In this document: piece after piece, positions 7,005-11,094 of the stretch
Numbering within the stretch: position 1 is the stretch's first letter
Layout: the number at the start of each line of letters is the position of its first letter
NCBI GenBank assembly: GCA_022562795.1
Contig: JADFOP010000055.1
Location: 1 to 11,094, forward strand
Reading direction: 5' to 3'
Length of the DNA stretch: 11,094 nt
DNA from: Nitrospinota bacterium
GTDB lineage: Bacteria; JADFOP01
Translations under genes and position numbers: made by a program
The notes under the pieces: model-generated
What the model was told of the DNA's origin: nothing
What the model saw: only the letters and a program-made list of their open reading frames with translations
Database searches by the model: none

Positions 7005-8015
7005 CTACCGATCCTGGCTGACTTTATCGAGGAACCAGTGGGGGTAGAGCGTGGGCGGCTGGCTTAGGGCATCGAGGCGGGAGACCTCCTCCGGCGTCAT
7101 CTCCCACTCGGTCGCCTTGAGGTTGTCGGCTAGCTGCTCCGGCGTCCTGGCGCCGATGATGACCGATGTGACACCGGGCCTGCGAAGCAGGTAGTTGAGC
7201 GCGGCCTGGGCGACGCTGGCCTTGCGGCCGGCGGCTACGCGCTCCAGCTCCTCGACGATCGCTAACCCCTTCTCCTCATCTATCGGGATGAACTCCCCCT
7301 CAGGGGTGCTTCGGCGGGCGCCTTCGGGCCTGGCCTGTCCGCCTCGGTATTTGCCCGTCAGAAACCCTCCCGCGAGGGGGCTCCAGGGCAGGATGCCGAG
7401 ACCCTGGTCGAGGCAGAGCGGGACGAGCTCTAGCTCCAGCTCGCGGGCGACCAGCGAATAGTAGGCCTGGAGGGTCGCGAACCGCTCGAGGCCGAGATTG
7501 TCAGAGATCGCCAGGGCCTTCATAAGCTGCCAGCCGGTGAAGTTCGAGCAGCCGAGGTAGCGGACCTTGCCTTGACGGACGAGGTCGTCGAGGGCCCGCA
7601 GGGTCTCTTCCAGCGGGGTTTCGTGGTCGAAGCTGTGGACCTGATAGAGGTCGATGTAGTCGGTCCCGAGCCTTCTCAAGCTCGCGTTGCAGGACTCCAT
7701 GATGTGGTGGCGGGAGAGGCCGACCTCGTTCGGCCCCGGTCCCATTCGGCCCCGGACTTTCGTCGCCAGTATCACCTCGCCGCGTCGGTGGCCGAGCGCC
7801 TTTCCCAACATCTCTTCGGCAAGCCCCTCGGAGTAGACATTCGCGGTGTCGAAAAAGTTGACCCCCGCTTCCAGCGCCATGCCCACGAGCACGTCCGCTT
7901 CCTCTTGAGCGAGGTCGCCGATCGTTTTCCAGTACCCTCGGCCGCCAAAGGTCATATTGCCGAAGCAAAGCTCGGAGACCTTGAGGCCGGTCTTTCCGAG
8001 AGACCGCATGCGCAT
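7005..8015 (-). CDS. Aldo/keto reductase family oxidoreductase
   Basis: The 336-residue NADPH-dependent TIM-barrel oxidoreductase has the full AKR tetrad: D56 (FFDTANVYS), Y61, K86 (ATKVRG) and H127 (YQVHSFD). Further family blocks are KVRYLGCSNFTGWQ (150-163), the cofactor-loop region WSPLAGGFLTGKY, and the C-terminal TSVIIGARTPEQLADNL. ATG 8015 is chosen because AGGAGG (8024-8029 on the complement) lies 8 nt upstream; the reading frame stays open to 8135, but that extension is low-complexity and has no ribosome-binding site. Length and order of motifs fit the large group of uncharacterised bacterial AKRs acting on aldehydes or sugars; the substrate cannot be told. It ends 48 nt from the convergent cupredoxin gene, with no clear terminator between them. 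Confidence 0.93.
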   Translation of the reverse strand: MRMRSLGKTGLKVSELCFGNMTFGGRGYWKTIGDLAQEEADVLVGMALEAGVNFFDTANVYSEGLAEEMLGKALGHRRGEVILATKVRGRMGPGPNEVGLSRHHIMESCNASLRRLGTDYIDLYQVHSFDHETPLEETLRALDDLVRQGKVRYLGCSNFTGWQLMKALAISDNLGLERFATLQAYYSLVARELELELVPLCLDQGLGILPWSPLAGGFLTGKYRGGQARPEGARRSTPEGEFIPIDEEKGLAIVEELERVAAGRKASVAQAALNYLLRRPGVTSVIIGARTPEQLADNLKATEWEMTPEEVSRLDALSQPPTLYPHWFLDKVSQDR

Positions 8016-8209
8016 AGGCCTGACCTCCTGGTTTAATTGAAACCTGTTTGAATCGCCGATTCCCCCACTGCCTTCTCCAGGGCCGTGGCTTCTTCTGAGC
8101 CCCTCGCCCCCCGAGGCGCTGGGGCCACTATACACAAGGGAGCGCCTGGGGGTAACCCGAAGATACGCCCACCCAGATGCCTTCCTGCACAGGCGAGCGG
8201 ATTTTCCCC

Positions 8210-8238
8210 TTGCCCGTCGCGGCTACGTGTCGTAGAAT
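8210..8238 (+). promoter_or_regulatory. Promoter of tRNA-Asp
   Basis: TTGCCC (8210-8215), a 17-nt spacer and TAGAAT (8233-8238) predict a start near 8245, about 44 nt before the tRNA. The rest of 8016-8288 shows no gene. Confidence 0.5.
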
Positions 8239-8288
8239 CTCGTCTGGAGGCTCTAGCCTCTTTGCCATTGCGAAACTCGCATACGGGC

Positions 8289-8367
8289 GGGGCTGTAGTT
8301 CAGCATGGTTTAGAACGCCGGCCTGTCAAGCCGGAGGTCGCGGGTTCAAATCCCGTCAGCCCCGCCA
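8289..8367 (+). tRNA. tRNA-Asp (anticodon GUC)
   Basis: Acceptor GGGGCTG (8289-8295) pairs with CAGCCCC (8357-8363). The D stem is 8298-8301 with 8313-8316 around an 11-nt loop. The anticodon stem is 8318-8322 with 8330-8334, and GTC is at 8325-8327. The T stem is 8340-8344 with 8352-8356, with TTCAAAT as its loop. Discriminator G and an encoded CCA (8365-8367) follow. Confidence 0.96.
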
Positions 8368-8383
8368 ATATAATTAATAAGTT

Positions 8384-8414
8384 AAGGGCTCCATGATTAG
8401 GAGCCCTTGCTTTT
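8384..8414 (+). terminator. Intrinsic terminator of tRNA-Asp
   Basis: A perfect 9-bp stem AAGGGCTCC (8384-8392) and GGAGCCCTT (8400-8408) has a 7-nt loop and is followed by GCTTTT. It lies 17 nt after the tRNA. It also argues that the coding frame open from 8407 does not start there. Confidence 0.75.
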
Positions 8415-8637
8415 CGGGACAAAATTTCCCTCCATTCATTGCTCGTTAGACCTTTTGAACCGCCAGGGACAACTTCATTCCCAAATCAGAATCGAACGCC
8501 GCCATAAACACGGATGTTTCTTACCAACCTGGCAGGTGGTATGTTCATATAGCCACTCCCTTCCCGTTGGATTACCATCAACGAGCGGTTTTTGGCTGAG
8601 ACTGCTATTAGGAAGTAAAAAAGGAGGTTTTTTGGCT
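8415..8637. other. Leader region of the CaCA gene
   Basis: This holds an open frame in phase with the CaCA gene but no family-like sequence; its translation is not membrane-like. A bulged inverted repeat, TACCAACCT (8522-8530) and AGGTGGTA (8534-8541), is the only structure noted. No convincing promoter was found. Confidence 0.4.
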
Positions 8638-9744
8638 TTGAGGGGTCGTGCCGGGCAGTTGATGGGGATTTTGGTCATCCTAATCCCTTTGGGCTTATGT
8701 TGGTTAGCATTCTCCGGACGCCTACAGACCGAAGGGGCTCCACGGCTGAGCGCTGGGGTGCTTGTAGGCTCAATTCCATTGATCCTGTTGGGTTGTGAGT
8801 TCTTTACCAACGCAGTCGAGCACGTAGGGAGGATATTCAAGCTATCCCATCATGCCACCGGAGGCGTATTGGCAGCGGTTGGGACTGCTCTTCCTGAGAG
8901 CTCCATCCCCGTAATAGCCGTCATTTTCGGCCCCAAGGGGCACGGGGAGGCAGTGGGCGTGGGTGCTATTTTGGGCGCCCCCTTTATGCTGGCCACATTA
9001 GCTTTGGCTATATTAGGAATTACGGTAATTGTAGAGAGATACCGGGGCAGGCGACAAAACCTGGCATTGTCCATAGACACGAAAGTGCTTCGCTCCGAGC
9101 TTGGAGTTTTCCTCGCGTGTTTCGTTGGGGTTTTGGTAGTTTCACTGATAAACCTCCCATTGCTGAAGTACGTAGGCGCGGCAGTTCTCGTCTGTCTCTA
9201 TGCCTGGTACGTAAAATATTCAATAAGCCTAAAAGCCCGAAAGAGCGAAGTCTACACGAAGGTGCTTTATATGGAGCGTTACGCGGGGATGCCTATGGAG
9301 GTAAAGACGGTAGCGGTGCAACTCGTGGCTGGATTGGCATTCATCTTAGCGGGAGCAACTCTCTTCGTTTCATCCGTCATTTCTTTAGCGCTCTACATGA
9401 AAGTGCCCGCGCTGGTCCTCTCTCTTATCTTGGCCCCTTTGGCGACGGAGCTGCCGGAGAAATACAATTCCGTTACGTGGATTTTGCGGGGCCAAGACAC
9501 TCTTGCTGTAAGCAACATAACGGGCGCCATGATATTCCAATCAATGATTCCCGTCGCTTTCGGACTTATCTTCACCAAATGGAGTCTCGGCACGATAGAG
9601 CTCATCAACATCATCTTAGCACTGGGGGCCGCCGGCCTCGTCTACTTCTCCCTGTTCCGTTCGGGCTCCCTCAAGGCCACGGCCTTGCTCGCGGGCGGGC
9701 TTATTTACGTGGTTTACCTGGCCGGTGTTATCTTTTTCCGATGA
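8638..9744 (+). CDS. Sodium/calcium exchanger-family (CaCA) integral membrane protein
   Basis: The protein has about 368 residues and roughly ten hydrophobic segments. The two CaCA alpha-repeats are visible. The first has N58 and E61 (FFTNAVEHVG), then GTALPE (82-87) and a helix ending in GEAVGVGAILGAPF. The second has LAPLATELPE (265-274), then VSNITGAMIFQ (291-301). LPE in both is the ion-binding core of the family. The usual GSNxFN that follows each repeat is replaced here, so the transported ion is uncertain; cation/Na+ or H+ exchange is inferred from family. The frame is open from 8407, but AGGAGG at 8622-8627 points to TTG 8638 (10 nt) or TTG 8632 (4 nt); ATG 8662 is also possible but has only a weak site. 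A charged linker at about 131-155 and 195-220 separates the halves. It is less GC-rich than proS. No partner genes adjoin. Confidence 0.85.
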   Translation: MRGRAGQLMGILVILIPLGLCWLAFSGRLQTEGAPRLSAGVLVGSIPLILLGCEFFTNAVEHVGRIFKLSHHATGGVLAAVGTALPESSIPVIAVIFGPKGHGEAVGVGAILGAPFMLATLALAILGITVIVERYRGRRQNLALSIDTKVLRSELGVFLACFVGVLVVSLINLPLLKYVGAAVLVCLYAWYVKYSISLKARKSEVYTKVLYMERYAGMPMEVKTVAVQLVAGLAFILAGATLFVSSVISLALYMKVPALVLSLILAPLATELPEKYNSVTWILRGQDTLAVSNITGAMIFQSMIPVAFGLIFTKWSLGTIELINIILALGAAGLVYFSLFRSGSLKATALLAGGLIYVVYLAGVIFFR

Positions 9745-9750
9745 AAGAGA

Positions 9751-9779
9751 TGAACGAGCGGACATTTTTCGTTCAATTT
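9751..9779 (+). terminator. Possible weak terminator after the CaCA gene
   Basis: A 7-bp stem TGAACGA and TCGTTCA with an 11-nt loop begins 6 nt after the stop codon and is followed by ATTTT. The stem is short and only part GC, so it is a weak candidate. Confidence 0.3.
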
Positions 9780-9801
9780 TCGATTGCCCCCCCCTCGTAT
9801 T

Positions 9802-9831
9802 CGGAAAATCGCGGAAAATCGCGGAAAATCG
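9802..9831. repeat. Tandem repeat, three copies of CGGAAAATCG
   Basis: Three exact 10-bp copies lie head to tail (9802-9811, 9812-9821, 9822-9831), after a run of eight C (9787-9794). The unit length is close to one helical turn. Confidence 0.85.
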
Positions 9832-9900
9832 GCCCGTCGGGAAGCTTGAACGGTCAATGGGGCAAACTTCTCTTTTTGTGAAAAACGTGGGTGTACGATC

Positions 9901-9925
9901 TGCATAGACAGGGTTTACCCTGTCC
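9901..9925 (+). repeat. REP-like hairpin, copy 4 (degenerate foot)
   Basis: The arms GACAGGG (9907-9913) and CCCTGTC (9918-9924) flank loop TTTA. The foot reads GCAT instead of GTAG and the outer stem pair is lost, so this is a worn copy. Confidence 0.6.
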
Positions 9926-9960
9926 GTGGGCCGGGAGAGTGAACCGTGTATGCGGAGGGG
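9918..9960 (+). repeat. 43-bp direct repeat, left copy
   Basis: Identical over 43 bases to 10090-10132, 172 bp downstream. It starts inside the right arm of REP-like copy 4 and runs into unique sequence after GGAGGGG. Confidence 0.85.
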
Positions 9961-9993
9961 TTCATCCTTGGCGTGGGGGCCTTGCTTGTTCGC

Positions 9994-10019
9994 GGACAGC
10001 CATAAAGGCTGTCCCTACA
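9994..10019 (-). repeat. REP-like hairpin, copy 5
   Basis: The arms GGACAGCC (9994-10001) and GGCTGTCC (10007-10014) with loop ATAAA are followed by the foot CTAC (10015-10018). It is the exact reverse complement of copy 3 at 1945-1971, about 8 kb away. Confidence 0.8.
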
Positions 10020-10053
10020 TAACCAGGTTTCGATGGTTTGGGGACGAATCTCG

Positions 10054-10097
10054 TGTAGGGACAGGGCCGACCAAAGGTCGCTTGCGACTCCCTGTCC
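10054..10097 (+). repeat. REP-like hairpin, copy 6 (with 23-nt folded insert)
   Basis: GTAG (10055-10058) abuts arms GGACAGGG (10059-10066) and CCCTGTCC (10090-10097). The apical region (10067-10089) folds again as CGACC, AAA, GGTCG. 43 of 44 bases match copy 8. Confidence 0.8.
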
Positions 10098-10132
10098 GTG
10101 GGCCGGGAGAGTGAACCGTGTATGCGGAGGGG
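10090..10132 (+). repeat. 43-bp direct repeat, right copy
   Basis: Second exact copy of 9918-9960. Here it follows REP-like copy 6 and runs directly into the right half of another REP-like unit. Confidence 0.85.
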
Positions 10133-10146
10133 GTTTACCCCTGTCC
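10131..10146 (+). repeat. REP-like hairpin, copy 7 (right half only)
   Basis: Sixteen bases identical to the right part of copy 10 (10884-10899) are fused to the end of the 43-bp repeat. The GTAG foot and outer left arm are missing. Confidence 0.55.
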
Positions 10147-10160
10147 ACATCCCGGGTAGG

Positions 10161-10175
10161 TCCGCCTCAGGCGGA
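10161..10175. repeat. Dispersed palindrome TCCGCCTNAGGCGGA, copy 2
   Basis: Central base C. It is followed at 10177-10184 by a second CTCAGGCG half, so a partial tandem copy is present. Confidence 0.75.
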
Positions 10176-10394
10176 CCTCAGGCGGGGTCCCTGTCCACAC
10201 CCCGACGGGAGGCCGTAACAATAGTCCTCGATTTCAGTAACGATTTGAAAAAAATCGGCCCTCAGCCTGTTGATTGGCTGGAAGAGATTCAATCGTGTAG
10301 TCCAACCTATTGATGAATGGTGGGTCACCAAAACGAAGGGGCTTGACTCGGTCAACTTGCTTGGAGATGTAGGTAGGACAAGAAAACTTGCCCC

Positions 10395-10423
10395 TTGACT
10401 TCTTGCCCCATTGGGGATACATT
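10395..10423 (+). promoter_or_regulatory. Promoter of the ribbon-helix-helix gene with operator-like palindrome
   Basis: TTGACT (10395-10400), a 17-nt spacer and TACATT (10418-10423) place the start about 7 nt on, at the ATG (10430). The spacer contains the perfect hyphenated palindrome CCCCA, T, TGGGG (10406-10416), suited to binding by a dimeric repressor. Confidence 0.5.
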
Positions 10424-10429
10424 ATAGGT

Positions 10430-10630
10430 ATGGAAATCATTCGTCGAAAGCTAGGGAAGCGTCGGCACTCCAAGGAACTCCGGGCGAGGCTACGCCCCGA
10501 ACAAGACGATCTAATTCGAGAAGCGGCGGGCATAGCTGGCATAACTCTTTCGGATTGGATGAGGGAGCGTCTTACCAAGGCGGCCAGAAGGGAAATAGCC
10601 GAAGCCAGGAGGCTGAGTGGCAAGAGCTAG
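10430..10630 (+). CDS. Small ribbon-helix-helix DNA-binding protein (antitoxin-like)
   Basis: The 66-residue basic protein has a short strand about 15-23 (KELRARLRP), helix 1 about 24-36 (EQDDLIREAAGIA) and helix 2 from about 40 (LSDWMRERLTKAARREI). That order, with a polar strand for the DNA groove and the SxWMRExL-AAR helix, matches ribbon-helix-helix (Arc/MetJ-CopG) proteins, including DUF1778-type antitoxins and MobC-like relaxosome proteins. It would bind DNA as a dimer. ATG 10430 is chosen because the promoter ends there; the frame extends to TTG 10388, but that would run through the promoter. No ribosome-binding site is at normal spacing, so the mRNA is probably leaderless. No toxin or mobilisation gene follows: the next 464 bases are repeats. 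Function as an orphan regulator or antitoxin remnant is inference. Confidence 0.65.
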   Translation: MEIIRRKLGKRRHSKELRARLRPEQDDLIREAAGIAGITLSDWMRERLTKAARREIAEARRLSGKS

Positions 10631-10640
10631 GCGGGCCAAC

Positions 10641-10655
10641 TCCGCCTGAGGCGGA
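10641..10655. repeat. Dispersed palindrome TCCGCCTNAGGCGGA, copy 3
   Basis: Central base G, 10 nt after the ribbon-helix-helix stop codon. Copy 1 sits at the same distance from its gene's stop. Confidence 0.75.
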
Positions 10656-10700
10656 CTTGCGACCCAGCCAAGGCTGCCTGCAGCACCCCGACACAACCAG

Positions 10701-10744
10701 TGTAGGGACAGGGTCGACCAAAGGTCGCTTGCGACTCCCTGTCC
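10701..10744 (+). repeat. REP-like hairpin, copy 8 (with 23-nt folded insert)
   Basis: GTAG (10702-10705) abuts arms GGACAGGG (10706-10713) and CCCTGTCC (10737-10744). It differs from copy 6 at a single base (T10714 for C10067). Confidence 0.8.
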
Positions 10745-10757
10745 GCAAAGAAAACCC

Positions 10758-10782
10758 GGACAGCCTAAAGGCTGTCCCTACA
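10758..10782 (-). repeat. REP-like hairpin, copy 9
   Basis: The arms GGACAGCC (10758-10765) and GGCTGTCC (10770-10777) with loop TAAA are followed by foot CTAC (10778-10781). It pairs with copy 8 in opposite orientation across a 13-nt linker. Confidence 0.8.
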
Positions 10783-10840
10783 TTTTTAAATATCAAAAAA
10801 CAGGCGGGCCTGTCGTCACGCACTTCCCGTACTTCCTCTT

Positions 10841-10865
10841 CTTCCCGAATGGGGAGCGTTTTTTT
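10841..10865 (+). terminator. Terminator-like hairpin
   Basis: CTTCCC (10841-10846) and GGGGAG (10851-10856), with loop GAAT and one G-T pair, are followed by CG and seven T. It could end the ribbon-helix-helix transcript, about 210 nt after that gene's stop. Confidence 0.45.
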
Positions 10866-10873
10866 GCTATTTT

Positions 10874-10899
10874 TGTAGGGACAGGGTTTACCCCTGTCC
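10874..10899 (+). repeat. REP-like hairpin, copy 10
   Basis: GTAG (10875-10878) abuts arms GGACAGGG (10879-10886) and CCCTGTCC (10892-10899) with a 5-nt loop. Confidence 0.8.
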
Positions 10900-10925
10900 G
10901 CATAAAACCGGGCAGGTTAGGATCG

Positions 10926-10940
10926 TCCGCCTAAGGCGGA
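10926..10940. repeat. Dispersed palindrome TCCGCCTNAGGCGGA, copy 4
   Basis: Central base A. An outer G and C (10925, 10941) extend the pairing to 8 bp. It lies 26 nt after REP-like copy 10. Confidence 0.75.
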
Positions 10941-11094
10941 CCCCGACACCACCTGCCGAGGCTTCTCCTTCATAAAAAAGAAACTCCATCCATGGACCGT
11001 CTTAGAGGGCATATTTCAACAGTTATTGCCCCTGGAGGCAGAGGGGCGTGAGGGGCAACTACATCGTGTTATATAAACTGGATTCTCCTTAAAT

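Larger units (their letters stand above)
9745..10429. other. Non-coding repeat island, part 1
   Basis: About 685 bases contain no gene I can support. They hold a hairpin after the CaCA stop (TGAACGA 9751-9757, TCGTTCA 9769-9775), a triple 10-bp tandem repeat, REP-like copies 4 to 7, two 43-bp direct repeats, a TCCGCCTNAGGCGGA palindrome, and the promoter of the next gene. Between about 10205 and 10390 I see only small inverted pairs, such as TTGAC (10343-10347) with GTCAA (10351-10355). Confidence 0.7.
10631..11094. other. Non-coding repeat island, part 2
   Basis: It holds two TCCGCCTNAGGCGGA palindromes, REP-like copies 8, 9 and 10 and one terminator-like hairpin. From about 10945 to the end I recognise no gene; an ATG at 10993 opens a frame of only about 19 codons. 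Confidence 0.7.

Noticed and set aside
8016-8135. N-terminal extension of the aldo/keto reductase
   Set aside because: It is Gly/Ser-rich, has no family similarity and is followed by a strong AGGAGG with ATG 8015.
4161-8367. tRNA genes as integration sites of a genomic island
   Set aside because: No integrase gene and no repeated tRNA 3' end were found, and housekeeping genes lie between the two tRNAs.
9117-9881. A 254-codon plus-strand frame overlapping the CaCA gene end
   Set aside because: It is out of frame with a clear membrane-protein gene, shows no recognisable domain and runs into the non-coding repeats.
9926-10218. Several short open frames across the repeat island on both strands
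   Set aside because: Their peptides simply translate the hairpin repeats and recur wherever the repeats do; none has a ribosome-binding site or a known domain.
10230-10315. Possible gene remnant (frame with DFSNDLKKIG and PVDWLEEIQ)
   Set aside because: It is too short, has no start or upstream signal, and matches no family I recognise.
9901-10782. CRISPR array
   Set aside because: Repeat units differ in orientation, length and spacing, and are mostly hairpins; there are no regular spacers and no cas genes.

Overview
The window looks like chromosomal DNA of an uncultivated, moderately GC-rich bacterium. Most genes have good Shine-Dalgarno sites and sigma70-like promoters, and both tRNA genes encode their CCA end. 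The prolyl-tRNA synthetase is the short archaeal/eukaryote-type enzyme, and the methionine gene is a fused homocysteine methyltransferase/methylenetetrahydrofolate reductase. Several bacterial phyla carry both, so I do not assign a phylum. There is no phage gene, transposase, integrase or CRISPR array.

Layout, left to right. (1) A secreted, Asp-rich right-handed beta-helix protein (92-1819, +) is followed by a strong intrinsic terminator set between two inverted repeat hairpins. (2) A fused HMT-MTHFR (2049-3908, -) has a good promoter and a very short leader. (3) tRNA-Val(UAC) lies at 4161-4236. (4) msrB (4381-4779, -) is divergent from proS (5084-6514, +), which is probably translationally coupled to a small exported cupredoxin (6523-6957, +). 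(5) An aldo/keto reductase (7005-8015, -) converges on the cupredoxin gene. (6) tRNA-Asp(GUC) at 8289-8367 has its own promoter and terminator. (7) A Na+/Ca2+-exchanger-family membrane protein runs from about 8638 to 9744 (+). (8) From 9745 to the end is a repeat island with almost no coding capacity, except a 66-residue ribbon-helix-helix protein (10430-10630, +).

Most genes are ordinary housekeeping or stress functions: one-carbon/methionine metabolism, methionine sulfoxide repair, tRNA charging, and redox and ion transport. They are short independent units rather than one pathway. Only proS and the cupredoxin gene look like an operon.

The most unusual content is a dispersed hairpin family with about ten copies in 11 kb. 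In intact copies the tetranucleotide GTAG abuts the 5' foot of a perfect hairpin with arms such as GGACAGCC and GGCTGTCC, and copies are often paired in opposite orientations. This is the architecture of REP/BIME elements recognised by REP-associated Y1 transposases (RAYTs), although no RAYT is in the window. A second family, the near-perfect palindrome TCCGCCTNAGGCGGA, is interspersed with it. The small ribbon-helix-helix gene inside the island has a promoter whose spacer holds an operator-like palindrome and whose predicted start gives a leaderless mRNA.
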